A stretch of 64,000 bases of DNA, from NCBI GenBank assembly GCA_021787365.1, contig JAJYMB010000128.1, positions 1 through 64,000 on the forward strand, written 5' to 3'. The translations under genes were made by a program, and so were the position numbers. Position 1 is the stretch's first letter, and each line of letters opens with the position of its first letter. The notes below the pieces were generated by a model that did no database searches, was not told where the DNA came from, and worked only from the letters and a program-made list of their open reading frames with translations. Of this stretch, positions 8,569 to 17,178 are shown in pieces. The DNA is from Actinomycetes bacterium (GTDB taxonomy: Bacteria; Actinomycetota; Acidimicrobiia; Acidimicrobiales; Palsa-688).

Positions 8569-8872
8569 AGGTGAGATCTGGTTTGCCGCCGTCCCGGCTG
8601 GCGGCGACAGGCCTGTCCTCGTGCTCACACGTGACCCAGTGGCCGACCGCATCGACAGGGTGGTCGTGGCGGCCCTCACCCGTACACGCCGAGGGGTTGT
8701 CTCCGAACTGGCTCTGACAATTGCCGAAGACGGCGTTCCCTCGGACTGCGTGGTCTCCTTCGACAACCTGCACACCCTTCCCCGGTCCTCGTTCCGGCGA
8801 AGGGTCACCTCCCTCACGCCGGCCCGGATGGGACGGGCCTGCTGGGCCCTGCGTGCCGCCCTGGGCTGCTAA
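8561..8872 (+). CDS. MazF/PemK-family endoribonuclease toxin
   Basis: A 103-aa protein with the MazF fold pattern: KGEIWFAAVP at the N-terminus (conserved first strand), GDRPVLVLTRDP (the RPV(L/V)V strand), VVVAALTRTRRG, and a C-terminal VSFDNLHTLPRSSF resembling the usual CDNLxTLxKxxL segment. MazF toxins cleave mRNA at short sequence-specific sites. GTG 8561 was chosen because it gives the canonical start of the fold and overlaps the antitoxin stop; the longer upstream reading is out of frame with the antitoxin. Its 3' end meets the convergent Nudix gene with a 4-nt overlap. Confidence 0.8.
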   Translation: MHKGEIWFAAVPAGGDRPVLVLTRDPVADRIDRVVVAALTRTRRGVVSELALTIAEDGVPSDCVVSFDNLHTLPRSSFRRRVTSLTPARMGRACWALRAALGC

Positions 8873-9498
8873 GCGCTACGGCGCGATGGCGGCGGGTTCG
8901 AGCACGCCGTGCTGTCCCCGACGCTTCGGCGTCTGACCCGAGCCTCTGCCGGGCCGGCGAGGCGGAGCCGCTCCAGCCCTTCGGCCAGGCCGGCGTCGCA
9001 CATCTCGGCCGCCTCTTCGAGCGAAACCCAGCGCACCTGCTGGCTTTCCCCCGCTGGGGGGCAAGGTTCGGCGTCGTCGCAGAGCAAAAGGTACCGCAGG
9101 TCCAGGTGGAAGTGGCCTTGCGCGGCCGGGTGGGCGTCGAGGTGCACCAGACGAGGGCCGCCCCCCGGGTGGCGTACCGGCAAGCCCGTTTCCTCCCTGG
9201 TCTCGCGGAGCGCCGCCTCCCAAGGAGCCTCTCCCTTGTCTATGTGACCTCCGGGCTGCAGCCAGGTACCGAGGCGCTTGTGTAGGTGCAAGACGGTGCC
9301 CCGGGACCCGGAGACAAGGCCCGACGCGGTCACGTGGACGGGGCTGGCGTCCCGGTCGAAGGGGTCTTCGAGCCGGTCGAGCTCGGCCAGGAAGCGCTCC
9401 TTCGACCACTGCTCTCTTGGCGAAGCTGCGTCGAAAACCAAGACGCCGGCTCGTACCACCCCGGCCCAGGGCGAAGGCCCTTGCCGTGTCACGCCCAC
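8869..9498 (-). CDS. Nudix hydrolase
   Basis: A pyrophosphohydrolase acting on a nucleoside diphosphate linked to another group. The complete Nudix box is at residues 84-106: GHIDKGE, then seven residues, then RETREETGL, matching GX5EX7REUXEEXGU. RLGTWLQPGGHID is typical of the ADP-ribose/8-oxo-dGTP-like group. It is the last gene of the dehydrogenase operon. GTG 9498 lies 19 nt after the E2 stop; GTG 9492 is an alternative, and a longer in-frame reading back to 9588 would overlap E2. Its substrate and link to 2-oxoacid metabolism are unknown; clearing a damaged cofactor or CoA derivative is possible but speculative. Confidence 0.82.
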   Translation of the reverse strand: MGVTRQGPSPWAGVVRAGVLVFDAASPREQWSKERFLAELDRLEDPFDRDASPVHVTASGLVSGSRGTVLHLHKRLGTWLQPGGHIDKGEAPWEAALRETREETGLPVRHPGGGPRLVHLDAHPAAQGHFHLDLRYLLLCDDAEPCPPAGESQQVRWVSLEEAAEMCDAGLAEGLERLRLAGPAEARVRRRSVGDSTACSNPPPSRRSA

Positions 9499-9517
9499 CC
9501 TCCGGCGCCCACCGGCC

Positions 9518-10843
9518 TTAGAGCACGATCCGCAACGGGTCCTCGAGCATGCTGCGAAGTTCGGAAAGAAAACGCGCCGCTGTCGCACCGTCGAGGGCGC
9601 GGTGGTCGATGGAAAGCGTGAGGCGCATGGTCGTGGTCACGACTATCTCGCCGTCCCGCACGACAGGCTCCGGCTTCGCCGCCCCCACGGCCAAGATGGC
9701 CGCTTGCGGGGGGTTGAGCACGGCCGTGAAGTGGTCTATCCCGAACATCCCGAGGTTGGAGAGCGTGAAGGTCCCCCCCGACATGTCATCGAGGGACAGC
9801 TTGCCCTCCCGTGCCCTGGCCGCCAAGGCGTGGGCTTCGGCCGACATCTCCAAGAGCGGCTTTTCGTCGGCGTCCTTCACGACCGGCACGACGAGGCCTT
9901 CGGGCACTGCCACGGCGATACCGATATTGACCCGGTGGTGGCGGAGGATCTTGTCGCCGGCCCAGGCCGAGTTGACCTCCGGGTGGGACCTGAGGAGCTT
10001 CGCGCACGCCTTTACGAGCAAGTCGGTCACCGTGACCCTGACGCCGTCCCCACCTTCGACCGCCCGCACTGCTTCGGCGCGCAACGCGAGCAGGCGCTCG
10101 GCATCGACGACGCTCGTCAGGTAGAAATGGGGAGCCTCGAGGCTCTTGGCGAGCCGCTCGGCGGTGACCCGGCGGATCTGGCTGAGGGGGACCTCCTCCA
10201 CATCGCCAAGCGCACCGGCTCCGCCGCTCGCTCGGGGCTGCTGCGCGCCAGCAGGAGGGCCGGGCAGGGCGGCGGCTACGGCCCGCTCGACGTCGGCTCG
10301 CACCACCCGTCCCCCCGGGCCGCTCCCCCGCAAGGCGGAGAGGTCGACACCGTGGCGGCGGGCGGCCCGCCGAGCGAGGGGAGAACTTCGTAGCGCACCG
10401 TCCGGCCGGGTAGCTGCCGGTCGAGGCACCCTCGCGCCGGCGCCATCGCTCGGGAACCCGGCAGGCCCGGGGCGGCCGGCCGCCGCCGGCGGAGCAACTT
10501 GGGCCGCCGGCGCAGCACTGGCAGCTACCGGCGCAGCCCCTTGGTCCGTCGGCGCCGGGCTAGCGGCGCCAGAGGCGGCGCTGGGGCGGGCGGAGGCGGG
10601 CGCACCCGAACCGGTACCGATGACCGCGACCGGCGCCCCGATCGGCACCGTGCCGCCCTCTGGCACTAGCACCTGCTCGAGCACGCCCTCTTCGAAGGCC
10701 TCGAGGTCCATGGTCGCCTTGTCGGTGTCTATCTCGGCGATGGTCTCCCCCCGGGCCACTTGGTCGCCTGGTTGCTTGAGCCACCTGGCCACCGTGCCCT
10801 CCTCCATCGTGTCGGAGAGCCGCGGCATGAGGACTTCGGCCAT
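9518..10843 (-). CDS. Dihydrolipoamide acyltransferase (E2) of a 2-oxoacid dehydrogenase complex
   Basis: The core enzyme that accepts the acyl group on lipoate and passes it to CoA. Residues 1-76 are a lipoyl domain with the lipoylated Lys42 in EIDTDKATMD. A Pro/Ala-rich linker follows (about 77-140), then the peripheral subunit-binding domain (about 150-185, SSPLARRAARRHGVDL), a second linker, and the acyltransferase domain from about 215. The catalytic HRALDG is near the C-terminus (SIDHRALDG). At 441 aa with one lipoyl domain it resembles branched-chain or acetoin E2s as much as pyruvate E2s. It lies 8 nt after E1beta in the operon. Confidence 0.92.
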   Translation of the reverse strand: MAEVLMPRLSDTMEEGTVARWLKQPGDQVARGETIAEIDTDKATMDLEAFEEGVLEQVLVPEGGTVPIGAPVAVIGTGSGAPASARPSAASGAASPAPTDQGAAPVAASAAPAAQVAPPAAAGRPGPAGFPSDGAGARVPRPAATRPDGALRSSPLARRAARRHGVDLSALRGSGPGGRVVRADVERAVAAALPGPPAGAQQPRASGGAGALGDVEEVPLSQIRRVTAERLAKSLEAPHFYLTSVVDAERLLALRAEAVRAVEGGDGVRVTVTDLLVKACAKLLRSHPEVNSAWAGDKILRHHRVNIGIAVAVPEGLVVPVVKDADEKPLLEMSAEAHALAARAREGKLSLDDMSGGTFTLSNLGMFGIDHFTAVLNPPQAAILAVGAAKPEPVVRDGEIVVTTTMRLTLSIDHRALDGATAARFLSELRSMLEDPLRIVL

Positions 10844-10851
10844 TGCTTTTC

Positions 10852-11847
10852 CTACCTCCTGTAGGCGCTCTCGTCGAGGGCACGGCGGATGGCCCGGCCG
10901 AGGTCGGCAGCGCTAGGCATGGCCGCCGTCTCGAGCGGTTTCGAGTACGGGAGAGGGACCTCGGCCGCCGCGACCCGCCGGACCGGCGCGTCGAGGTAGT
11001 CGAACGCCCCCTCCTGGACCGTCGCCACCACCTCTGCCCCCACCCCATAGGAAAGCCAGTCGTCCTCGGCCACGACGGCCCTCGTCGTCTTCCTGACCGA
11101 GGCGCAGACGGTCTCCCTGTCCAAGGGCCGGAGGCTCCGGAGGTCGACGACCTCGGCCGAAATGCCGTCCTCTTCCTCGAGCCGGCGCGCTACTTCGAGG
11201 GCCGTGAGCACCGCCCTCGAATAGGCGACGACAGTGATGTCAGTGCCCTCCTTTATGACGGCCGCCCGCCCGATCTCAGTCTTGTAAGGGCCTTCGGGCA
11301 CTTCGCCTTTGGTGTTGTAGAGGCCGAGGTTCTCGACGAACATCACCGGGTCGTCATCGTGGATGGCCGCGGCCAGCAGGCCCTTGGCGTCGGCGGGCGT
11401 CGCCGGCGTTACGACTTTCAGGCCCGGCGAGTGGGCGTACCAGACCTCGATGTTTTGGGAGTGGCTGGCGCCGAGCTGCTGGCCTCCCCCGCCCGGCGTG
11501 CGGATGACAAGGGGGACGCTCACCTGGCCGCCGAACATGGCGCGCGCCTTGGCGGCGTGGTTGACGATCTGGTCGATCGCGAGCAGGCTGAAATTGATCG
11601 TCATGATCTCGACCACGGGACGAAGACCGAGCATGGCTGCGCCAATTGCGGCCCCCACGAAGCCCTCTTCGCTGATCGGGGTGTCGCGCACCCGGCGGGG
11701 CCCGAACTCTGCCAGCAGGCCGGCGGTGATCTTGTAGGACCCCTCGAAGAGCCCTATCTCCTCCCCTATCAGGAACACGGACTCGTCCGCCAGCATTTCG
11801 GCCCGCAGCGAATCGTGGAGCGCCTGGCGGTAAGTCAGCTCGGCCAC
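10852..11847 (-). CDS. 2-oxoacid dehydrogenase E1 beta subunit
   Basis: The transketolase-like beta subunit, 331 aa, that with E1alpha binds thiamine diphosphate and decarboxylates the 2-oxoacid. LIGEEIGLFEGSYK and DTPISEEGFVGAAIGAAMLG are the conserved pyrimidine-domain segments (the Glu activates thiamine), IRTPGGGGQQLGASHSQ the loop reaching the active site, and VVDLRSLRPLD starts the C-terminal domain. GTG 11847 follows GAGG 9 nt upstream. An 80-nt gap separates it from E1alpha; this holds two copies of TAGTGCGCGA. The substrate (pyruvate, branched-chain 2-oxoacids or acetoin) is not decided by sequence alone. Confidence 0.9.
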   Translation of the reverse strand: MAELTYRQALHDSLRAEMLADESVFLIGEEIGLFEGSYKITAGLLAEFGPRRVRDTPISEEGFVGAAIGAAMLGLRPVVEIMTINFSLLAIDQIVNHAAKARAMFGGQVSVPLVIRTPGGGGQQLGASHSQNIEVWYAHSPGLKVVTPATPADAKGLLAAAIHDDDPVMFVENLGLYNTKGEVPEGPYKTEIGRAAVIKEGTDITVVAYSRAVLTALEVARRLEEEDGISAEVVDLRSLRPLDRETVCASVRKTTRAVVAEDDWLSYGVGAEVVATVQEGAFDYLDAPVRRVAAAEVPLPYSKPLETAAMPSAADLGRAIRRALDESAYRR

Positions 11848-11927
11848 CTACACCACCTCGCGCACTACAGGGGCGCTCCGGCCACTCCCGGGGCCACTGC
11901 CGGGCCTCGGAGCCCCGTCGTCGCGCA

Positions 11928-13013
11928 CTACCGGACCTCCTCAGGTTCATGGGCTACCGGCTCGCCAGGCAAGCCCCGTGCCATGTTGGGCACCTCGGTC
12001 GCATATGCGTTGGCGAACAGCTCGGAGGTATCGGGGAAGGGGCTCTCCTCGGCGAACGCCACCGCCTTGTCGACCTCGGCCTCTACTTCGGCCTCTATGC
12101 GAGAAGCGCCGGCATCGTCGAGCAAGCCGGCCTCGGCCAGCCGGGAACGCAGAGCCGGGAGCGGGTCAGACTTCCTGGCCAGGTCGACCTCCTCAGAGGT
12201 CCGGTAACGGGCGGGGTCCACGACCGAATGGCCTCGCAGGCGCAGGCAGACTGCCTCGACGATCGACGGCCGGCGCTCGGACCGGGCGGCGCCAAGAGCG
12301 GACGCGGCCGCGTCGTGCACTGCGACCGGGTCGTCGCCGTCGACCCGGACACCCTCGACGCGATAGGCGCACGCCCGCTTGTAAAGCTCGGGCTCGGCGG
12401 AGGCTGCCTGCACGGTAGTGCCCATGCCGAGGCCGTTGTTGACGACGACGTAGACCACCGGGAGGTCCCAGACCGAGGCGAGGTTGAGCGACTCGTGGAA
12501 GGCACCGATGTTGGTGGCGCCGTCGCCGAGGACGCACATGACGGCCTCCGCCTCGGGGCCGGGCTCGCTCCGGTACGCGATAGCCAAACCGGCGCCCGTC
12601 GCCAGCGGGATCTGCCCCCCGACGATCCCGTAACCGCCCATGAAGCGCACGCCGGCGTCGAAAAGGTGCATGGAGCCGCCCCATCCCCCCGAGCAGCCGG
12701 TCGCCTTGCCGAAAAGCTCGGCCATTACCGCATTGGGGCTCACGCCCCGAGCCAGGGCGAAGCCGTGGTCGCGGTAGGTCGTGAACAGGTAGTCGTGAGG
12801 CAGGAGAGCGTCGACCAGCCCTACCACCGCGGCCTCCTCGCCCAGGTTTAGGTGGCAGTACCCACCGATGCGCGCCCTGGCGTACATCTCACCGGCGCGC
12901 AGCTCGAAGGCCCTGATCAAGGCCATCTGGCGGTAATAGCCGAGAAGCGTCTCGGCCCGTTCGCTATCCAGGGAAGTAGCGGCCCCGCCGCTGCCCTGGC
13001 CGTCCTTTGCCAT
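11928..13013 (-). CDS. 2-oxoacid dehydrogenase E1 alpha subunit
   Basis: The thiamine-diphosphate-binding alpha subunit, 361 aa. The TPP motif runs from GDG (163-165) to NN (192-193). YRDHGFALARG, GSMHLFD and GGYGIVGGQIPLATGAG are conserved neighbours of the cofactor site, and the phosphorylation-loop region GHSVVDPARYR is present. The arrangement E1alpha-E1beta-E2-Nudix with lipoamide dehydrogenase divergent gives a complete complex in one locus. It is probably the first gene of the operon: CATAAT lies 8 nt before its ATG, and the 47-bp spacer to the lipoamide dehydrogenase start contains a palindrome. Confidence 0.92.
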   Translation of the reverse strand: MAKDGQGSGGAATSLDSERAETLLGYYRQMALIRAFELRAGEMYARARIGGYCHLNLGEEAAVVGLVDALLPHDYLFTTYRDHGFALARGVSPNAVMAELFGKATGCSGGWGGSMHLFDAGVRFMGGYGIVGGQIPLATGAGLAIAYRSEPGPEAEAVMCVLGDGATNIGAFHESLNLASVWDLPVVYVVVNNGLGMGTTVQAASAEPELYKRACAYRVEGVRVDGDDPVAVHDAAASALGAARSERRPSIVEAVCLRLRGHSVVDPARYRTSEEVDLARKSDPLPALRSRLAEAGLLDDAGASRIEAEVEAEVDKAVAFAEESPFPDTSELFANAYATEVPNMARGLPGEPVAHEPEEVR

Positions 13014-13016
13014 CCG

Positions 13017-13031
13017 GGGCCATTATGGCCC
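13017..13031. promoter_or_regulatory. Palindrome in the divergent E1alpha / lipoamide dehydrogenase promoter
   Basis: GGGCCATTATGGCCC is a perfect 7-bp inverted repeat around a single T. It covers the minus-strand -10-like CATAAT of E1alpha (8 nt before its ATG) and the plus-strand CATTAT that could serve lipoamide dehydrogenase. Its position suggests an operator controlling both directions; no regulator was identified. Confidence 0.45.
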
Positions 13032-13060
13032 AAGGAAATGCTCGAAGAGAGGAGCGCCCA

Positions 13061-14512
13061 ATGGCCGAGCAGGCAGAGCCCCAAGAGTTCGACGTAGTGG
13101 TGGTCGGAGGTGGCACGGGGGGGTACAGTTGCGCCCTCCGAGCCGCCGGCCTCGGCCTGTCGGTGGCTTTGGTCGAGCGTGACCTGGTCGGCGGCACTTG
13201 CCTTCACCGCGGTTGCGTACCGAGCAAGGCCATGCTGCACGCGGCCACCATCGCCGAGTCGGTCGAGGAGGGTGCCCGCCGCTGGGGCCTCCACGCCTCC
13301 TTGGAGTCGGTCGACGCGAAGGCCCTGGCCGCGGCGCGCGACGACATCGTGGGGCGCAACTACAAGGGCCTCCTCGGCCATCTAGCCCACGACGGGGTCA
13401 CCATCGTGGAAGGCGACGCCCGGGTTACCTCCCCGCGCACCGTCCTCGTGGGCCCGGTCCCGGGCAAGGCCGGGGGTGAACACGCCCCGCAGGCCGAACT
13501 ACGGGCACGCCGCGGCCTCGTGCTTGCCATGGGCAGCGTCCCCCGCCAACTCCCGGGCCTGGCCCCCGACGGTGCCAACGTGGTGACTTCCGACGAGGCG
13601 ACCCGGCTCAACCGCCTGCCGGCCTCGGCCCTCGTCGTCGGCGCGGGCTCGGTGGGCGTCGAGTTCGCCAGCCTCTACCGTGCGTTCGGGGCCGAGGTCA
13701 CCCTGGTCGAGATGCTGGACAGCGTCCTACCGGCCGAAGACCCTGATGTCAGCCGCGAGGTTGCCGCAGCCCTGCGCCGAAAGGGGACGAAGGTCCTGGT
13801 CGGTGCGCGTGTCGAGGACGTGAAGGTGACCGACCAGGGCGTCGAGGCGACCGTGCGCACCCCGCAGGGGGCAGAACAGGTCAAAGCCGAGCTAATGCTG
13901 GTGGCGGTGGGCCGCGCAGCGGTCTCGCAGGGCATGGGGCTCGAGGAACTGGGCGTGCGCACCGACCGGGGCTATGTCGTGCCGGCCGACTGGGACCACC
14001 TGGAGAGCTCCGTCCCCGGCGTGCACGTCGTGGGCGACCTGTTGCCACCACCTTCGCTCGCCCTGGCCCACGCTTCGTTCGCCGAGGGGATGCTGGTCGC
14101 GGAGACCCTCGCCGGGCAGGCACCGGCACCCATCAGGTACGAGGGGGTGGCACGCGCCACCTACTCGCTCCCCGAAGCCGCCAGCGTCGGCCTGTCCGAG
14201 CCAGACGCTCGGGCGAGAGGCGCGGACGTGGTGGTCAACCGCTTCCCCCTCTCGGGCGTGGCGCGCGGGCTCATTTACGGCCAGGGCGGCATGGTGAAGG
14301 TCGTGGCCGAAAAGGGCGGCCCGGTGCTCGGGGTGCACCTGGTCGGCCCCCACGTGACCGAGCTCATCGCCGAGGGGATGCTGATCACCAACTGGGAGGC
14401 GCTCCCGAGCGAAGTGGCCGAACTGGTCCACCCCCACCCTTCTCTTTCCGAGGCAGTGGGCGAGGCCCACCTGACCCTCGCCGGCCGGCGCCTCCACCAG
14501 CAGGCCCGCTGA
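13061..14512 (+). CDS. Dihydrolipoamide dehydrogenase (E3)
   Basis: The flavoenzyme that reoxidises dihydrolipoamide with NAD+, 483 aa. VVVVGGGTGGYSCALRAA is the FAD-binding motif, GGTCLHRGCVPSKA carries the redox-active Cys47 and Cys52, VVGAGSVGVEFASLYRAFG is the NAD-binding fold, HVVGDL the second FAD contact, and HPHPSLSEAVGEA the C-terminal His-Glu pair that completes the active site of the partner subunit. ATG 13061 was chosen over 13007 because GAGGAG lies 6-11 nt before it and the earlier start overlaps E1alpha. It serves the complex encoded on the other strand and possibly other lipoyl enzymes. Confidence 0.93.
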   Translation: MAEQAEPQEFDVVVVGGGTGGYSCALRAAGLGLSVALVERDLVGGTCLHRGCVPSKAMLHAATIAESVEEGARRWGLHASLESVDAKALAAARDDIVGRNYKGLLGHLAHDGVTIVEGDARVTSPRTVLVGPVPGKAGGEHAPQAELRARRGLVLAMGSVPRQLPGLAPDGANVVTSDEATRLNRLPASALVVGAGSVGVEFASLYRAFGAEVTLVEMLDSVLPAEDPDVSREVAAALRRKGTKVLVGARVEDVKVTDQGVEATVRTPQGAEQVKAELMLVAVGRAAVSQGMGLEELGVRTDRGYVVPADWDHLESSVPGVHVVGDLLPPPSLALAHASFAEGMLVAETLAGQAPAPIRYEGVARATYSLPEAASVGLSEPDARARGADVVVNRFPLSGVARGLIYGQGGMVKVVAEKGGPVLGVHLVGPHVTELIAEGMLITNWEALPSEVAELVHPHPSLSEAVGEAHLTLAGRRLHQQAR

Positions 14513-14753
14513 CCGGCGGCGGCCGCCCGTGGGCGCCGGTCAGGCCCGCCTGCCTCTCCGCAACCTCTGCGGCAACCTCGGCGCAACCTGTCTGCGACGG
14601 TGAAAAAACTGCCGCAAGCTGTGACGAAAGTCGCCCATGCTCTCGCTCTTCAGCAATTCTCATTTGGCTGTGCGCTACTTCTCGGACTTGTCACAGGGAT
14701 CTCTAAGCCCGGCCGGGGACCATGTAGGGCAGGTCAAACCAAAGGAGCGAGCA
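14513..14753. other. Intergenic region upstream of the HtrA-like protease
   Basis: No gene is supported. A GC-rich inverted segment follows the dehydrogenase stop, and an AT-richer leader around 14590-14700 precedes the protease with Shine-Dalgarno AAAGGAG at 14741-14747. A reading from 14637 is in frame with the protease but has no ribosome site. Confidence 0.4.
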
Positions 14754-15932
14754 ATGAGCACAGTCTTCGGCAGCGAGCGCAACTGGGGGCAACCCCCGCC
14801 TCCCCCGCCTCCCGCCGGCACGGCCGCGCCCTCCCCGCGCGGGCGGCGCCGGCGCCGGCGGGCCACGGCAGCTGCCATCCTGGGCGCGGCAGTGCTCGCA
14901 GGCCTCGGGGCCGGGTGGGCGGCCCAGGGCGGCCCCACCAACGCCAGCGGGAAGACGGCCAGCGCCACGCTCACGCTCGCACAACTCGAGGCCAAGGTCG
15001 ACCCTGCCGTGGTCGACGTCGTCTCGACCCTCGACTACGGGAGCGGTGAAGCGGCCGGCACCGGCATCGTGCTCACCTCCTCGGGTGAAGTGCTGACCAA
15101 CAACCACGTCGTCGAGGGCGCCACGGGCATCAAGGTCACCGACGTGGGCAACGGCAAGACCTACGCCGCTAGCGTGGTCGGCTACAGCGCCACCGCCGAC
15201 GTCGCCGTGCTGCAACTGGGCGGCGCCACCGGGCTCACTACCGCCACGCTCGGCAATTCGTCCCAGGTCGGCGTGGGCGAGAGCGTCGTGGCCTTCGGCA
15301 ACGCGGGAGGCCTGGGCGGCAACCCGTCCACAGCTGCGGGCACGGTCACGGCGCTCGGCCAGTCGATAACGGCCATGAACCAGGCAATGGGGACTTCTGA
15401 GCAGCTCTCGGGGCTGATCGAGACGGACGCCAACATCCAAGAGGGCGACTCTGGAGGGCCGCTCGTCGAAATGAACGGTGAGGTCGTCGGCATGGACACG
15501 GCGGCGGCGTCGAGCTTCCAGTTCCAATACGGTGCCAGCCAGGGTGCCCAGGGCTACGCCATCCCGATCAACAAGGCGCTCTCCATCGCCAACCAGATCC
15601 AGGCCGGGCACGGGTCTTCGACAGTCCATATCGGGGCCTCTGCCTTCCTCGGCGTTCAGCTGACGCCCGGGTACGCCTACGGCTTCCCTGGTTTCGCCTC
15701 ATCGGGCGCCACGATCGGGGGCGTGGTCTCGGGCTCGCCGGCCGCCAAAGCCGGCCTCTCCGCGGGTGACACCATCACGTCCGTGGGTGGCCGTGCGGTG
15801 TCGTCGACGTCCAACCTCCGGTCTGTGATGAACCTCTTCCACCCCGGTCAGCGGGTCAAGGTCACCTGGGTCGACACGTACGGCGCGACGAACACCGCCA
15901 CCCTCACGCTGGCGACCGGCCCCACCGGCTAA
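14754..15932 (+). CDS. HtrA/DegP-family trypsin-like serine protease with PDZ domain
   Basis: A membrane-anchored envelope protease/chaperone, 392 aa. The N-terminal cytoplasmic part has a proline run and arginine cluster (residues 14-36), followed by one transmembrane helix (about 37-55). The protease domain has the full triad: His118 in NNHVVEG, Asp149 in ADVAVLQL and Ser233 in GDSGGPLV. A single PDZ domain starts near residue 300 (GVVSGSPAAKAGLSAGD). ATG 14754 follows AAAGGAG; the upstream in-frame ATG 14637 lacks a site. The family handles misfolded proteins in the envelope, usually under stress control. It is monocistronic here. Confidence 0.9.
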   Translation: MSTVFGSERNWGQPPPPPPPAGTAAPSPRGRRRRRRATAAAILGAAVLAGLGAGWAAQGGPTNASGKTASATLTLAQLEAKVDPAVVDVVSTLDYGSGEAAGTGIVLTSSGEVLTNNHVVEGATGIKVTDVGNGKTYAASVVGYSATADVAVLQLGGATGLTTATLGNSSQVGVGESVVAFGNAGGLGGNPSTAAGTVTALGQSITAMNQAMGTSEQLSGLIETDANIQEGDSGGPLVEMNGEVVGMDTAAASSFQFQYGASQGAQGYAIPINKALSIANQIQAGHGSSTVHIGASAFLGVQLTPGYAYGFPGFASSGATIGGVVSGSPAAKAGLSAGDTITSVGGRAVSSTSNLRSVMNLFHPGQRVKVTWVDTYGATNTATLTLATGPTG

Positions 15933-15980
15933 GGCCCAAACGCCGAGCCCCCGGCCCCCGTCTGGGGCCGGGGCGGGCCC

Positions 15981-17126
15981 TCACTTGTGCACGGGCACGC
16001 TCAGCGGTTCGCCGCCGACCGAACGGCGCAAGGCGGCGTGCAGCGCGTCCGGCGTGAGGACCCCCAGGTACCGGTCCCCTTCCAGCACGGCCACCCAGCC
16101 GGCGTCTTGCTGGAGCATCTGGGCGAAGGCGGCCCGGAGCGACGAACCGAGCGAGACACGCGCTTCGAGCGGGCGAACAAAGAGGCCCACCTTCGCCCCC
16201 GCCGCCCCTCCGGCAGCCAAGATCTGCCGTGGCTCCACCCAACCGAGCAGCTTGCCGTCGTCGCCCACGACTACTGCCCAGTCGGTACCCCCGCTCGCCG
16301 CTGCGTCGCCGGCGGCGGCGACGGTGCTGGAGGGCCGGACCACGGGGGGCATGTAGAGGTCTCCGGGCTCGACCGGGGTCACAGCGAGGCGCCGGAGGCC
16401 GCGGTCCGCCCCGACGAAGCCGGCGACGAAGGAAGTGGCGGGGTGGGCCAGCACCTCGGCGGGCGAAGCGTACTGCTGGAGCAGGCCTCCCTGGGCGAGG
16501 ACCGCGATCCGGTCACCCATGGTCACGGCTTCGTCGATGTCGTGGGTGACCATGATCACCGTTTTTCGCAGCTGGCCCTGGAGCCGGAGGAACTCCTGCT
16601 GGAGCCGGTCCCGGCCGACGGGGTCCACCGCCCCGAAGGGCTCGTCCATGAGCAGCACCGGAGGGTCCCCCGCCAAGGCGCGCGCCACCCCGACCCGCTG
16701 GGCCTGCCCACCGGAGAGCTCGTGGGGGTACCTGCCGGCGTACACGGCGGGGTCGAGGCCCACCAGTTCCAACATGTCGCCTACCCGCTCGCGGACCGCG
16801 GCACGGTCCCAGCCGAGCAGCCGCGGCACCGACGCCACGTTGTCCGCCACCTTCAGGTGGGGGAAAAGGCCCGCTTGTTGGATCACATAGCCGGTCCGGC
16901 GGCGCAGTTCGACCCGGTCCACCTCGGACACGTCCCTTCCATCGAGGAGGACCCTCCCGCTCGACGGCTCGACCAGCCGGTTGACCATTTTCAGGACCGT
17001 GGTCTTGCCCGCGCCCGAGGGCCCGACGAGCACGCAAAGCTCACCGGCCCTCACCTCTAAGTCGAGGTCACGTACCGCATAAGTCGTCCGGCCATAGCGC
17101 TTCGACACGGCCTCGAAACGGATCAT
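15981..17126 (-). CDS. Osmoprotectant (glycine betaine/choline-type) ABC transporter ATPase with CBS domains
   Basis: The ATP-binding subunit of an OpuC/ProV-type importer, 381 aa. Walker A is GPSGAGKTT, the Q-loop is YVIQQAGLFPH (the QQ...GLFPH form is characteristic of OpuCA/ProV), the signature is LSGGQAQRVGVARAL and Walker B is VLLMDEPFGAVDP, followed by the H-loop MVTHDIDEA. Two CBS domains fill residues ~270-375 and in this family sense ionic strength. AAGGAG lies just before ATG 17126. The permease genes are divergent from its start and the binding protein lies beyond them, so the transporter is complete but split over two strands. Confidence 0.9.
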   Translation of the reverse strand: MIRFEAVSKRYGRTTYAVRDLDLEVRAGELCVLVGPSGAGKTTVLKMVNRLVEPSSGRVLLDGRDVSEVDRVELRRRTGYVIQQAGLFPHLKVADNVASVPRLLGWDRAAVRERVGDMLELVGLDPAVYAGRYPHELSGGQAQRVGVARALAGDPPVLLMDEPFGAVDPVGRDRLQQEFLRLQGQLRKTVIMVTHDIDEAVTMGDRIAVLAQGGLLQQYASPAEVLAHPATSFVAGFVGADRGLRRLAVTPVEPGDLYMPPVVRPSSTVAAAGDAAASGGTDWAVVVGDDGKLLGWVEPRQILAAGGAAGAKVGLFVRPLEARVSLGSSLRAAFAQMLQQDAGWVAVLEGDRYLGVLTPDALHAALRRSVGGEPLSVPVHK

Positions 17127-17165
17127 GGCGCTCCTTGGCCTCCCACGTTACCTGTTACCGGCAAG

Positions 17166-17171
17166 TAGCAT
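17166..17171 (+). promoter_or_regulatory. -10 box, leaderless promoter of the OpuC permeases
   Basis: TAGCAT is 7 nt before GTG 17179. This supports that codon as the start rather than ATG 17125, which would overlap the start codon of the divergent ATPase gene. Confidence 0.45.
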
Positions 17172-17178
17172 TCCCGCA

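Noticed and set aside
9278-12851. Several long plus-strand frames under the dehydrogenase operon
   Set aside because: All are antisense to E1/E2 genes with complete catalytic motifs on the minus strand.
17125-17178. ATG 17125 as start of OpuC permease 1
   Set aside because: It overlaps the opposite ATPase start codon, leaving no promoter or ribosome site; GTG 17179 has a -10 box 7 nt upstream.
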